Assembly (NCBI GenBank): GCA_034437455.1
Contig: DAOTUB010000076.1
Coordinates: forward strand, 1 to 63,669
DNA: 63,669 bases
Origin: DAOTUB01 sp034437455
GTDB lineage: Bacteria; Chloroflexota; Anaerolineae; B4-G1
Direction of reading: 5' to 3'
A program made the translations under genes and the position numbers. The notes beneath the pieces were generated by a model. The model was given only the letters and a program-made list of their open reading frames with translations, did not search any database and was not told the DNA's origin. Below, in pieces: positions 51,501 through 61,093 of this stretch. Every line of letters starts with the position of its first letter. Positions within the stretch are counted from its first letter, which is position 1.

Positions 51501-52287
51501 TGCTTTCCGCGCTGTAGGTGGCGCTGATAGGAATGATGTCCGTGATCTGTACACCGGCGACGTCTCCGCTGCCCCGGTTGCCGTAAGAAATCGTGTAGTA
51601 GGCCAGGTCGCCGGCCCAGACCGTGGGCTGATGGGCGCTCTTTTCAACCCACAGGTCCACCGTCTGCACCTCGACCGGGTTCGACGGAATCCAACCGCCG
51701 GGGTACAAAGCGATCTGAGTGCTGCTGATGTGAGCCACGTTCTGGATGATAGCGCCGGGCGGCAGCGTCGTGGTCACCTGCACCGCAAAGCCGACCGTCA
51801 CCTGTGTGGTGGTGGACACTTGCGCGTCGTACCAGCGGATGTGCGTGACGGGCGTCGTGGTGACGGGCAGTGTGGCAGTCCAGGTCGCGCCATCATCCCA
51901 CGAGTATTCGACCTGATCGCCGCCAGACACCGCGCCCGAGATGAGGCGGGTGAGAGCCGGTATCGGCTCGCGCACGTACACGTCCGTCTGGGTGATCGTC
52001 TCCGAGATATTTTCGTAGATCAGCGTATAAGAGATCACGCCGGCTGGAGCGACCGGCGCACCTGCCCAGGTCTCCGCCTCTTTACTGATCAGGAGTTCCG
52101 AGTTGGGGGTGGCTACTGGATTGGAATCAGGGGGGACATCTACGTCCCAATCAGGCGAGATCGAGTTCTGAATCAACGAACCAAGCACCGGGGTGGCGAC
52201 AACAAACAAGACCACTCCACACACAAACAGGAAGAGCGGTAGTCTTTTCCATCTAAGGAGATGTGTGCCTGGCTTTTGCTTGAACAT
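48523..52287 (-). CDS. Giant surface protein with nine DUF11-type repeats
   Basis: About 1254 aa from the ATG at 52287, behind GGGGGG and downstream of a promoter; a longer frame upstream would be untranscribed. Signal/anchor segment LPLFLFVCGVVLFVVATPVLG. Then nine DUF11-like repeats of 110-130 residues, each with a D(L/I)xIxKxxxPDPV(V/I)AG start and an (L/V)xDxLP turn, for example DLTIAKSDWPDPVVAGTILT and DLAVDKTSSPDPVIAGEVLT. It ends with WEHIYLPLVTRGYR, a C-terminal motif of secreted proteins in this lineage. It likely forms a stalk or adhesin on the cell surface. Divergent from kinase 2 across 308 bases. Confidence 0.88.
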   Translation of the reverse strand: MFKQKPGTHLLRWKRLPLFLFVCGVVLFVVATPVLGSLIQNSISPDWDVDVPPDSNPVATPNSELLISKEAETWAGAPVAPAGVISYTLIYENISETITQTDVYVREPIPALTRLISGAVSGGDQVEYSWDDGATWTATLPVTTTPVTHIRWYDAQVSTTTQVTVGFAVQVTTTLPPGAIIQNVAHISSTQIALYPGGWIPSNPVEVQTVDLWVEKSAHQPTVWAGDLAYYTISYGNRGSGDVAGVQITDIIPISATYSAESIWGPGADDSGEPTLVWDVMTVTADSGVQQVGYAVVLNSDIVSGTVIANTASISSAYGVQTSDPATVTVATAADLTIAKSDWPDPVVAGTILTYTLNYVNDGPSDAQGVFITDTLPLDVVYGGEVSVTPSLFGPTQTTPPNGRLTWYTPTLAAGMGGAIVFTVTVDPGAGSSLTNDAIIASSTPELDASNNIVAAYTTVIRETDLGIAKIGQPDPVVAGTALTYTLVITNYGPSDSTGARLFDILPGDVSFNSAASSTDCAELAPDTITCDVDGVAVGDSTTLRIVVDTASSLAEGANLTNWAMVIGSETDPNSKNDGVTIDTMIGRVVNLVISKSDFPDPVIAATALTYTLNIANYGPSDAANVRLSDVLPDDVTFDATASSLGCIELVSGTVTCKVSSVAAYDETPVNIVVIPDSSLAEGTILTNWGFVVSDETDSEPGNNGISENTRVIRRTDLAILKRDCIDPAIAGATLTYTLVYTNNGPLDAPGVTIVDTLPDSVVYGGVVTQSASLGDPDQIGSELDWDIPMLTAGAGGSIFFTVTVAPGASGIITNSANLVSNNIPDHHSGNNDASESTTIIKRADLAVDKTSSPDPVIAGEVLTYTLVYTNSGPSDAQGIIITDTLPVHVAYGGVVTRSATLGDPIQTGQALVWRTPTLAVGVSGNIVFTTTVGMDVRGIITNRVIITSAIPDPNLSNNDTDALTLVNPALTITKTMVDLNGAPLYPGDEIEYRVVARNIGSVHSQTCVTVTDPMPSNVALIAGSMTCTPGAICGGSRSGRNEARVDGFGPADDGGKAVARIERLDPGDILTLTFRAMVINGASSIGENVAVVESDIQSELESDPVGGPLEPGLVIAKSAVDVNGASLETGDTVEYQIVVTNTSDTFAQTNVTISDTVPANTTLAASSVACSSGANCGDANAGGMITAASDSLAPGDVLTLTFQVTLNGDASSIGGNVARVKSDTQNEQRTRTVYPPGARWEHIYLPLVTRGYR

Positions 52288-52350
52288 CGCCCCCCTGGCC
52301 TCTGACCTGGCCCTCGAAAGGGCATTCGCACGCAATTTGAAGACTTGCCT

Positions 52351-52378
52351 ATTGTAACACCAGTTGCAGTAAACGCAA
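52351..52378 (-). promoter_or_regulatory. Promoter of the DUF11 surface protein
   Basis: On the minus strand TTGCGT (52378-52373), 16-base spacer, TACAAT (52356-52351). It supports the start at 52287. Confidence 0.55.
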
Positions 52379-52528
52379 GCGGCCGCTTGAGGCGTGGTTC
52401 TCTCATTGCTCACCCTCGCAACGCCTCGACGAACACTGTAACAAAATCGTAACCCAAGCCAAACCTAAAATGATATATGATAGCCCTTGCGAAGACTGTT
52501 CGCCAGTGAGAGCCAAGACCGATGAGCG

Positions 52529-52557
52529 TTGACGAGATGCACAGATCATGCTATGAT
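52529..52557 (+). promoter_or_regulatory. Promoter of histidine kinase 2, part of a repeated promoter block
   Basis: TTGACG (52529-52534), 17-base spacer, TATGAT (52552-52557). The block 52514-52564 aligns with 29614-29664 upstream of the Uma2 gene. Confidence 0.82.
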
Positions 52558-52594
52558 GCTCGCAGAGAAAACCTCTCGATAAGTAGTCGGAGAG

Positions 52595-54853
52595 ATGCCG
52601 ATGGCCCAAGAGCAAGCGTCAGATAATCACGTGGAAGGGCGCCGAAAATTCCGCCGGATTGGAACAATCCGCCGTTTCTTTGCCTTCAATAACATCCGCA
52701 GCAAGATCGTCATGCCCTACCTGATCCTCACGCTGATCGTGGCGGTGATCGGCATCTATGTGGTGATGACCCTGGTCGCCAGCTCTCTCGACGAGCGGTT
52801 GAACAACCAGTTACTCGAAGCGGGGCGCGTGGTTTCGGACGGCATGGCGCGCCGCGAAATGGAACACCTGGAGTCGGCGCGAGCCATCGCTTTTACGGTG
52901 GGACTGGCCGAGGCTTTACACGCGGAGCGTGGCGACCGGGATGGCGTGGTAGCGCGCGCTCAACCGGCGGCCGTCGCCCGGGATGTGGAGTGCCTGGTCA
53001 TCATCGACGCAAACGGCCAGGAAATACTGCACATGCTGCAACGAGACGATGGAGCTTCTACGTTCGTGGAAGGACAGTTCGATGCTGCGGGGTTGTGGAT
53101 CGTGCAGACGCTACTTGAGGCCGGTGATCCGGGTGGATTGCCCCGGCGCGGGATGGCGCTCCACGCGGTAAACGAGCGCTACTACTACTTTACCGCCATC
53201 CCGGTCGGGTTGGAAGGTGAAATGGTGGGCGTCGCCGTCGTTGGCACCTCGCTCGATACCCTGCTGGCTCACTTTAAGGTCACCTCTCTGGCCGACGTGA
53301 TCATCTATCTCGATGGCGGGCGCGCCATCGCCACCACCTTTGCCGGCGCCGAGCAAGCCGCCGACGCGCCGACGCTCCTGGATGAACTCTCGACCACGCC
53401 GGCGCTGTACGAAAACGCCCTTCACAGCACGGACTCGACCGTCGGCGAGAATATCCGCATTCGCGACCGCTGGTATCGCCTCGCCCGCGGCCCGCTGCGC
53501 GTGGCCGATGACAGCCTGGGTGCGTTCGCCGTCGTCCTGCCGTCGAACTTTATCGTCGAAAAAGGCGTCACCAGTCGCAACACTTACACAGCGATCTTTC
53601 TCGCCGCGATGGCGGGCGTCATCGCGATGGGGTACTGGATCTCGCAGCGCATCACCAGCCCCCTCAGTCGCCTGGTTCACACGTCCCAGATCGTGGCAAA
53701 GGGGGATCTCGACCAGCGCACAGGCATCGTCGGCGGAGACGAGATCGGTCTGCTCGCCGCGACCTTTGACAACATGACGGGGCAATTGGCAGAGCGAACC
53801 TATGCCCTGGAAGAGACGCTCGGTCGCCTACGGGCGATCCTCTCCAGCATCGGCGACGGCGTGGTACTGGAGGATCTGAAAGGGAACTTGCTACCGCTGA
53901 ACGCGACCGCCGAGGTGATGCTCAAGGAACTGAAAGACTATGCGATGCTCGACGTACTGCACGAATTCTCCACCGGAGAGGGCGACGGGATTCCAGATAT
54001 CCGATCGAGTGCCTGGCTTTTGGAACGGCGGCGCTTTGAGGTGGGCCAGCGCATGCTCAGCACCAGCGCCGCCGCCGTTCGGACGGATGGCGGCGAGCAC
54101 CTGGGCACCGTGATCGTGCTGCGGGACGTGACCGCCGAGGCCGAGGCGGAACGGCTCAAGAATGCCTTTATCACCCACGTCTCGCACGAACTGCGCACGC
54201 CGTTGACGGCGATCACGGGCTACAGCGAGCTGCTGATCGCCTCGGCCGGCGCCGTGCTCAACGAGACGCAACGCGGCTTCCTGGAGACGATCAGCCGGAA
54301 CACCAACGACTTGCTCACAATGATCAACGCGCTGCTCGACTTTTCGGAGGTGGAGGCGGGGGGGCAATTGGGGTTGCGTCAGCGTCCCGTTCAATTGGAC
54401 GCCATCGTCGAACAGGTCGCAGAAGAATGGCGCTCTCAGATGGATAAAAAGGGGCTGATGTTTCAGGTAGAGACGCCGGCTGACTTGCAGGCGATCCAGG
54501 GAGACCCCAGACGGCTGCACTGGGCGTTCACCAACCTGATGCGCAACGCCTGGCAGTACACGCCAGACGGCGGCAGCGTGACCCTGCACCTATCTGAGCA
54601 GGATGGTCGCATAAAATTCGACGTCATAGACACCGGCAGGGGCATCTCGCCTGAGGATCAGAAGCGAATCTTTAGCCGCCTCTACCGCGTGGACAAGGCC
54701 ATGAAAGACGAGGATCGCGGTCTGGGCCTGGGATTGTACGTGACGCGGGCGATCATCAAGGCGCACGGGGGGGAGATCTCGGTCGTCAGCGAGAAGGGGG
54801 CCGGTAGCACGTTCAGCGTCATCATCCCGGCGCAGCAAATGGAAAACGGATGA
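52595..54853 (+). CDS. Membrane sensor histidine kinase (copy 2 of a duplicated module)
   Basis: 752 aa, same order of parts as kinase 1: membrane segment (LILTLIVAVIGIYVVMTLV), Cache-like sensor (ESARAIAFTVGLAEAL, LHAVNERYYYFTAIPVGLEG, VAVVGTSLDTLLAHFKVTS), HAMP (SQRITSPLSRLVHTSQIV), PAS-like (ILSSIGDGVVLEDLKGN), HisKA with H531 in FITHVSHELRTPLTAITGY, HATPase (NLMRNAWQYTPDGGSV, GLGLGLYVTRAIIKAHGGE). It differs from copy 1 by a shorter linker before the PAS domain (one coil repeat less) and no palindrome at the N-terminus. No response regulator alongside. Start ATG 52595. Confidence 0.93.
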   Translation: MPMAQEQASDNHVEGRRKFRRIGTIRRFFAFNNIRSKIVMPYLILTLIVAVIGIYVVMTLVASSLDERLNNQLLEAGRVVSDGMARREMEHLESARAIAFTVGLAEALHAERGDRDGVVARAQPAAVARDVECLVIIDANGQEILHMLQRDDGASTFVEGQFDAAGLWIVQTLLEAGDPGGLPRRGMALHAVNERYYYFTAIPVGLEGEMVGVAVVGTSLDTLLAHFKVTSLADVIIYLDGGRAIATTFAGAEQAADAPTLLDELSTTPALYENALHSTDSTVGENIRIRDRWYRLARGPLRVADDSLGAFAVVLPSNFIVEKGVTSRNTYTAIFLAAMAGVIAMGYWISQRITSPLSRLVHTSQIVAKGDLDQRTGIVGGDEIGLLAATFDNMTGQLAERTYALEETLGRLRAILSSIGDGVVLEDLKGNLLPLNATAEVMLKELKDYAMLDVLHEFSTGEGDGIPDIRSSAWLLERRRFEVGQRMLSTSAAAVRTDGGEHLGTVIVLRDVTAEAEAERLKNAFITHVSHELRTPLTAITGYSELLIASAGAVLNETQRGFLETISRNTNDLLTMINALLDFSEVEAGGQLGLRQRPVQLDAIVEQVAEEWRSQMDKKGLMFQVETPADLQAIQGDPRRLHWAFTNLMRNAWQYTPDGGSVTLHLSEQDGRIKFDVIDTGRGISPEDQKRIFSRLYRVDKAMKDEDRGLGLGLYVTRAIIKAHGGEISVVSEKGAGSTFSVIIPAQQMENG

Positions 54854-54949
54854 GCGGATGGTTTCGGCCCTGCCGCCGCATTCTTTCCAGGGAGATCGAC
54901 AAATACAATGTGCGAGACCTCGTGACAAAGGGCGGGTGCTATCACTGCG

Positions 54950-56731
54950 ATGGACCTTGACGACCGCGAGCTGAGTGACGACAAGAAGCGGGAGCGACGC
55001 GACTGGCTGATATTCCTCCTGCTGCTGTTGTTGGGATTCGCCTGCCTCCTCTGCACGGCGCAGATCGCGATCCGGCAGCCGCCCACGTGGCAAGCCTCCG
55101 CCGGGATGCTCTCTGAGCTGGACCCAGACGAGGATTATGGCACCGAGATGGCGCCCATCGATCCGCTCCGTCCGGAGGTGATGACCCTCCCCTGGGACCC
55201 GGATACCATCCTGACTCCCCGAGGGACAGCGGTCGTCGTCCCCACCATGGTCGTTGGCCCGCCCGCAACCACGACGGCCACTACAACGCCCCAGGAGGTG
55301 GCGGTAGTTCCGACCGCGACGCCTCCCCCTGATACGCCATCGCCCACCCGTACACCGACCGCGACGGCGACGCCGACCGCGACGCTGACCGAAAAGCCGA
55401 CCGCGACGGCATCCCCAACCGCAACCGAGACGCCGCCGCCAACGCCGACCGCTACCGAGACGCCCGTTCCACCGCCGCCACCGCCGACCAACACCTCCGC
55501 GCCGCCGCCCACCGACACCCCTGTGCCACCGCCGACCGCCACCGCGACCGCCACGCCCACTGCTACGCCAACGCCCACTCCTACCCCCATACCTATTCTG
55601 TCCGTGCTCAGCATCACGCCCGACCGGGGAGTGAATACCGCCCCGGTGCCGGTGATCATCACCGGCACGAATTTTATCCCCATGCCCACGGCGCGATTGG
55701 GAAGCAGCGTTCCCATCTCCATCACTGCCGCCGTCTCCGACACGCTCACCGGGACGGTGCCGGCGGGGCTCAGGGCGGGCGTCTATGCGCTCACCGTCAT
55801 CAACCCCGACGCGCAGTTTGACGTGCTTTCGCCCGCCTACGTCGCACTCAACCCGCCCAGCCCAGACACGACGCTGGAGAGCGGCTTCCTATCCGTCTTT
55901 GGCGCCGGCGCGCCCGGCGGAGAAGGGGACGACGATCACGTGCAGTTGATCTTCTTTGAAGTGCCCGCTACGTTTGCCGATCCTCTGTATTTCCGCGTCT
56001 TTGACGCCGACACCGGCGGCGGAAGTATGATGTCAGAAATAGACCAGCCAGCCGGGCTTTTCGACACGCAGACCACGTATACGCTGCGCGGCGACGGGGG
56101 CTACAGCGCCGAGGCGCGCTCGTCTCACCCAGGCGCGGCTGGAATCAGCGACGGCGTGCTCCTCGCGCAGGCAGCGATCGGGGCGGATGGGGCATACGAT
56201 GCGAGTTGGAATCTCGTCTTTGGCCCGTACTCGGCCAGCGATGGGCAGTTAGTCGGCGGCAGTCGGGTGTTCAAGTTGGCGGTAGAGGGAGGAGCGGGCA
56301 ACGACGGGAATCGCTACAACGTCGCCCTGAGCACAGTGAGCAACTACAATGCGCCGCCGGAAGGCAGCCGCGTCTTTGCCTACTCGTGGACGTTCCGGCT
56401 CACCGACTTTGAGCGCCCCTTCCTGTATCCTGATGTGCCGGAAGGGACAGCGAGCTTTGAACAGCACAACTGGGACGCGGATCGCACCGGCGGCGCGATG
56501 ACGCTCCACACGCCGATGCAGGCCATCGGCGCGCCGCCGAGCGGCGTCTCTGGCGACGGCAACGCGGCGTCGTCGAGCCACGCCGTTCAAGCCGAGGAAG
56601 ACGGCGCCACGTGGACCGTGACGCTGGATTTTTCCTTCTCCGGCGCCTGGAACGATCTGACTTTCTGGGCAGTCGGCGGCGGGGCCGATCTGGCGGTCTT
56701 TACCCGCCCGACGATGGACCCGCCGCCGTAG
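54950..56731 (+). CDS. Membrane-anchored TIG-domain protein (copy 2 of a duplicated module)
   Basis: 593 aa, ATG 54950, 96 bases after kinase 2. Same plan as copy 1: basic head, membrane segment (WLIFLLLLLLGFACLLC), a nearly identical juxtamembrane part (LRPEVMTLPWDPDTILTP), a Pro/Thr-rich linker (about 110-205), TIG domain (VLSITPDRGVNTAPVPVII to YALTVINPDA), and the same C-terminal beta-rich domain (FRVFDADTGGGS, LRGDGGYSAEARSSHPG, FKLAVEGGAGNDGNRYN, FAYSWTFRLTD). The conserved pairing with the kinase suggests one function; I infer an accessory sensor or surface receptor for the kinase. Confidence 0.8.
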   Translation: MDLDDRELSDDKKRERRDWLIFLLLLLLGFACLLCTAQIAIRQPPTWQASAGMLSELDPDEDYGTEMAPIDPLRPEVMTLPWDPDTILTPRGTAVVVPTMVVGPPATTTATTTPQEVAVVPTATPPPDTPSPTRTPTATATPTATLTEKPTATASPTATETPPPTPTATETPVPPPPPPTNTSAPPPTDTPVPPPTATATATPTATPTPTPTPIPILSVLSITPDRGVNTAPVPVIITGTNFIPMPTARLGSSVPISITAAVSDTLTGTVPAGLRAGVYALTVINPDAQFDVLSPAYVALNPPSPDTTLESGFLSVFGAGAPGGEGDDDHVQLIFFEVPATFADPLYFRVFDADTGGGSMMSEIDQPAGLFDTQTTYTLRGDGGYSAEARSSHPGAAGISDGVLLAQAAIGADGAYDASWNLVFGPYSASDGQLVGGSRVFKLAVEGGAGNDGNRYNVALSTVSNYNAPPEGSRVFAYSWTFRLTDFERPFLYPDVPEGTASFEQHNWDADRTGGAMTLHTPMQAIGAPPSGVSGDGNAASSSHAVQAEEDGATWTVTLDFSFSGAWNDLTFWAVGGGADLAVFTRPTMDPPP

Positions 56732-56761
56732 CTCAGTTCTTGACGAGCCTCTCCCTCCACT

Positions 56762-59700
56762 TTACCGCCGGTGGACTCGTCTTTTCGCCAACAGTCCGCC
56801 GCCGGCCGCAGCGACGATCGCCGCCAGGGCAATCCAGGGGACCCACACTGCGATCTGACCCAGTGGATATACGATCCCTCCGATGGGCGCGATCGTTACC
56901 GAGGCGCTATCTTGATCATCCTCCTCCGGCCAGTGATTGTCCGGGGTGGAATCGGGATCAAAGGCGCCCGAGTCGGTCACTTCTGCGATATTTTCGAGAT
57001 CCCCGCCCTTCGCTTCGACCGCGATCTCCAGTGTGACGGCTGTCGCGTGGGTGATCGTCCCAATACCCCAGATGCCGGTGGTGTAGCTATAGACGCCCTG
57101 GCTGACCGTGTGGGTGATATAGGTGTACCCGGAAGGCAAAAAGTCGGTCACCTCCACATTTTTGGCGTCGTCGTCGCAACCTTCAACGGATGACGTGGTA
57201 TTGCTCACGATCACCGTGAAGGTGATCGTTTCACCTCCAAATACCGGCCTGGTGGGGACCACGGTCTTGGTCAGTTCCAGGTCCGCGCACCCGTCTATCG
57301 TGATGAGGTAATCCTCCACTTCACCATTGACCACTACGCCGCCGATCCCCACCGGTTTTACGGAACTTGGTTCGTCCGTGAAACGGAAGCGCATGTAAGT
57401 AGTGCCAGTGTAGTCGTCTGTGACGGAAAACGTCGGTGCATAGTTGATTCCGGCGTTCAGATGCAGGTCCGATGCGATCTTCTCATCAAGGTCGCTCCAA
57501 TCTCCATCGCCGTTCAAGTCGATCCAGACGTGCAGATAACCAGGACTATTGGCCTCAAGGGTCAGTGTGTAGAGTTGGCTGGAGTTGGCCCACAATGCCT
57601 GATCATACCAGTCGGCGCCTTCCCGGGTTACGCCATCGTCGTCGTCGCCTTCGACGTCATTGTCGTCGCCAAGTGCATCTGTGCCGCTCTGGGCTGCCAA
57701 CTCACCATCCTGGTGACTGCCGAGATAGATACCATCCTCGAAGACAAAGTTGTGCCGCGCTCGGTCAGCGGGCTCGTAGCTCACTGGCGCATCACCGTAC
57801 TCAAACTCCACGACCTCCGCGCAGCCGCAACCGTCATTCACACTGACCGTGGTCCCTGTCGCGACCTTCGTCGGAGTAACCAGGGAGCTGGCGCTAATGT
57901 CTTCCACATTTGAGATCTTCCACAGATCGCCCGTGTCGTTGACGTAGAAATAGAAGCCTCCTTTCTTGTCAAAGTACTGAGCGCCTGCTCCTGCCCCTGG
58001 AATGTCCATCGTCGCGACCTCGCTCCGGGTGGCGGTCCCTGAAGCGTCCAACTGACCATTGAATTTGATCTCGTAAAGGCGGTCATTGTTGTAAACGTAG
58101 AATTTGTCATTCACCGGATTCCAGGCCATGTCAGCTCCAACAAGATTCGCGTTCATATTGACAGTGTTGACGACCTTGAGAAACGTCGGCCTCGACGGGT
58201 CCACGTCCACGATTCTCAGGGCTTTGTTGCCATTTTTGCCAAGCACCCAGTAGCCCTCACCCCACTGACAGCCCTTGCCAGTCACATCACCCAGGTAAGA
58301 ATCGTAAGTGACAAAGCCATCGGTGGCAGTCAGCTCTGTCCACTGGCCGTCCTCATCAATACGCGTGAATCTAGCCTCATCCCGCCTGTAACCGTAGATG
58401 AGGTTATCCACCTCGTTGAAGCCGATGGAATTGATGTCGTAATAGACTGTATAGTTCCCGGGCGGAAAGATGTCCAGGTTTGCGTTAGGTACATCCAGTT
58501 TGAACAGATTGATACTGTTGGCATTAGCGCCTTTCGTCTGGAAAGCATCCTTGCACGCGGCGAACGGATTGGCTTGCTCGTCGCCGAAATCCACGCTCGT
58601 CAGAGTGTCCGGCCACAGCGAGGGGGAGACGCGGTTCGTGATGCCGCCGCCTTCGTGGAGCGTGACCCACTGCACGTTGGGCGTGTTCGAGGCGTAGCCG
58701 GGCGGATCCGTCGCCAGGTCGCGTGGGTCGCAAGGTGTGACCACCTCCGAAGCGTCGAAAGTCGCGATAGAGCTCAGCCCACGGTTGGAATAACCATAAG
58801 CCTCGATGACCTGGTAGTCGCCGCTGATCACTCCGGTGAAGGTGTAGACACCGTTGTTATCGGTGGTGGTCGAGGCCACACATCCACTGTACTCTCTGTA
58901 CAAGAACATCCTGACATCGGCAATGCCCGATATCACCTCAGAAGCGTCGAGCTCTGAATTATCATTCGTGTCGTCCCAGACAGTGCCCGTGATCGGCCAG
59001 GCGACTATGAGAGTGACAGTGGTTGTAGCCGTATCGGTGAAGGTCTGGTAGGCCCCACCAGTGCTGTAGGTGTTGCTAGCAGTGACGAAGACGGTGTATG
59101 TAAGCGCCCCACTGCCGTAGACGTGATCGATTTTGCTGAAGTGATTTATGTCAGAGCTCTGGTCGAAATTGCCGTCGCCAAAGCTCCACGTATACGAGAC
59201 GCTGCTGCCCTCTGTGATCGTCGCGGTGAAGCGAATGGTGGTGTTTATGGGAACGGGACTGCTGTTGGTAGCCACGAGTCCCTTCACGGATACATTCTCC
59301 ACCGTGACGGTGACAATCTCCGGCGTCGAAGCCCGGCCCAGGCTGTCGGTGACGGTGAGGGTGAAGGTGATGACGCCCGGTGTAGAACACGAGCCGGTAA
59401 AGATGGTCGTGGCAGCGAAGGGATCGTATATTCCAGCGACGGTCGGGCCGCCGGTCTGCTGCCAGTGGTAGCTCAACGGCAGGTGTCCATCGGGGTCGCT
59501 GCTGGCGCTGCCGTTCAGCGCGCCGGTCTGGCAGAGGCTGACGTCTTTTGGAGCGACGTCGGGCGCCGCGATGGGGGCGTAGTTGACGGTGACCGGAACG
59601 GCGTCGCTGTTACGGCTATCACCGCACGGGCAGTCGTGCTCTGCCGCTGCGATGGCGACCGTGTTGGTAAAGACGTGCCCGCCGGGCAGCGTGTCGGTGA

Positions 59701-61093
59701 GTTCCCCGGTGATGGTGATCACGCCGCCCGCGCCGGGAGCCAGACTGGTCGCATCCCAGGCGTAGCGCGTTCCCGCGCGCCGCGTGAGGGCCACGCCGCT
59801 GCTGACCACGCTCGTGTTCGTCACGCTGACCGGCGCGATGTCGGTGATGACGACGTTGGCAGCAGCAACATCGCCCACATTCGAGAAGGTGATGGTATAG
59901 GTAACTGGCCCGCCGGGATTGATGGGCGTGGCAGGCGCGACGGACTTGGCGATGATCAAGTCGGGGGCCTGGACCGGGCTTCCCAGCGTCGTCGTCGGCA
60001 TCGTGGAGGCGAATTTGCGGACGGCGATCCAATCCACAAAATCGGAGCCCTGAGATTCACTCAGGTCGGTATCTCCGGCCAACCCGATGGGTCCTGACGA
60101 AGCTACAGTTCCAGAGAAAATGTACTCTGTTGTAGTATAGTCCGTCCTCACTGCCAATCTGTTCTGCTCAAAGCTCTTGGTAATTCTATGCCACGTATCC
60201 TGGTCCGGGAAGTAGCTCTCATTAGTTTCACTACTATTGTCGATCCTGAAGGCGAACCCATAGCTTTCGTTGGAAATGCCAATTACATCGCGATTATCAA
60301 AGATTGTATGGTAGCAGATGTAACAACACTTTTTGTGATCGGTTTGGTCAGTGGTCCCGCCAACCTTGAATTTGCTTTCTACGACAAATGGCTTGTTAAA
60401 ATTCGCCTGTGTATTGATGCGATCATAAACACCACCGGCATTGCAAACGCCTCCCCAGTTCCGCCACATTTTCAGATAGCCGTTTTCGAGTTTGTAGCCT
60501 CCGTTATTGGTGGTGTTGTGAGGAGAATTACTCTCGTCCCATTTGTTGGTATCCAAACTCGCTCCCTCAAAATCGTCAAAGAACATAAAGGTGGTGTCTC
60601 CATCCGACGCCGAGGAGGCGGCCGGATTGCCATAATACATATAGAGCATCGTCGTAGGGGATACGATGGTAGGAACCTTCACCCAGACGGTGGCAGAGAT
60701 ATTCTGTGTGTGGGTCTCGACCCAATAGCTCAGGCAATTTCCATCGGTGTCTCCGAACCTCAGGTCGTCAAAGTCAGCGTGCATACCCGGTGCGTGAGGT
60801 ATGGTCATAGATACTTGATAATCTATCAGTGGAGACATGCTGGAATAGTAGATCGTTATATCGGTCCGCGTCTCCCAGCCGGACGCCTGCAGCGGCGCTT
60901 GCGACGGCTTTTCGGCCGGCTCATGCGCCGGACTGGGGGCTTTGTCCGGAGCAGGCGCGGCGGCGACCGGTGTAGCCGCCCCGCCCATCAACCACAACAG
61001 GGCCAATGTCAGGGTCAGCCCGCCCAGCAGCGCCACAGCAAAGACCAGGATGCGGCTGTGGATCAGTCTATGAGTCAAGTATTTCGTGTCCAT
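56762..61093 (-). CDS. Giant multi-domain surface protein (DUF2341, PKD, SdrD-like, GEVED, DUF11)
   Basis: 1443 aa. Signal segment (LVFAVALLGGLTLTLALLWLM). Domains in order: DUF2341-like (70-170; ITIYYSSMSPLIDYQVSM, MLYMYYGNPAASSASDG), a lectin-like fold (FDDFEGASLDTNKWDES), DUF11 (DLIIAKSVAPATPINPGGPV), PKD-like domains (SYHWQQTGGPTVAG, SYTWSFGDGNF), an SdrD-B-like unit (GTVWDDTNDNSELDASEV), a beta-propeller-like stretch (NLIYGYRRDEARFTRID), GEVED (YGDAPVSYEPADRARHNFV ... NGEVEDYLITI), a last DUF11, and a C-terminal membrane segment plus basic tail (IALAAIVAAAGGGLLAKRR). Anchored adhesin-type architecture. Convergent with copy 2 of the kinase/TIG module. Confidence 0.85.
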   Translation of the reverse strand: MDTKYLTHRLIHSRILVFAVALLGGLTLTLALLWLMGGAATPVAAAPAPDKAPSPAHEPAEKPSQAPLQASGWETRTDITIYYSSMSPLIDYQVSMTIPHAPGMHADFDDLRFGDTDGNCLSYWVETHTQNISATVWVKVPTIVSPTTMLYMYYGNPAASSASDGDTTFMFFDDFEGASLDTNKWDESNSPHNTTNNGGYKLENGYLKMWRNWGGVCNAGGVYDRINTQANFNKPFVVESKFKVGGTTDQTDHKKCCYICYHTIFDNRDVIGISNESYGFAFRIDNSSETNESYFPDQDTWHRITKSFEQNRLAVRTDYTTTEYIFSGTVASSGPIGLAGDTDLSESQGSDFVDWIAVRKFASTMPTTTLGSPVQAPDLIIAKSVAPATPINPGGPVTYTITFSNVGDVAAANVVITDIAPVSVTNTSVVSSGVALTRRAGTRYAWDATSLAPGAGGVITITGELTDTLPGGHVFTNTVAIAAAEHDCPCGDSRNSDAVPVTVNYAPIAAPDVAPKDVSLCQTGALNGSASSDPDGHLPLSYHWQQTGGPTVAGIYDPFAATTIFTGSCSTPGVITFTLTVTDSLGRASTPEIVTVTVENVSVKGLVATNSSPVPINTTIRFTATITEGSSVSYTWSFGDGNFDQSSDINHFSKIDHVYGSGALTYTVFVTASNTYSTGGAYQTFTDTATTTVTLIVAWPITGTVWDDTNDNSELDASEVISGIADVRMFLYREYSGCVASTTTDNNGVYTFTGVISGDYQVIEAYGYSNRGLSSIATFDASEVVTPCDPRDLATDPPGYASNTPNVQWVTLHEGGGITNRVSPSLWPDTLTSVDFGDEQANPFAACKDAFQTKGANANSINLFKLDVPNANLDIFPPGNYTVYYDINSIGFNEVDNLIYGYRRDEARFTRIDEDGQWTELTATDGFVTYDSYLGDVTGKGCQWGEGYWVLGKNGNKALRIVDVDPSRPTFLKVVNTVNMNANLVGADMAWNPVNDKFYVYNNDRLYEIKFNGQLDASGTATRSEVATMDIPGAGAGAQYFDKKGGFYFYVNDTGDLWKISNVEDISASSLVTPTKVATGTTVSVNDGCGCAEVVEFEYGDAPVSYEPADRARHNFVFEDGIYLGSHQDGELAAQSGTDALGDDNDVEGDDDDGVTREGADWYDQALWANSSQLYTLTLEANSPGYLHVWIDLNGDGDWSDLDEKIASDLHLNAGINYAPTFSVTDDYTGTTYMRFRFTDEPSSVKPVGIGGVVVNGEVEDYLITIDGCADLELTKTVVPTRPVFGGETITFTVIVSNTTSSVEGCDDDAKNVEVTDFLPSGYTYITHTVSQGVYSYTTGIWGIGTITHATAVTLEIAVEAKGGDLENIAEVTDSGAFDPDSTPDNHWPEEDDQDSASVTIAPIGGIVYPLGQIAVWVPWIALAAIVAAAGGGLLAKRRVHRR

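Noticed and set aside
59123..60097. 324-aa open frame on the plus strand
   Set aside because: Antisense to the giant GEVED/PKD surface protein, whose domain order is continuous on the minus strand.
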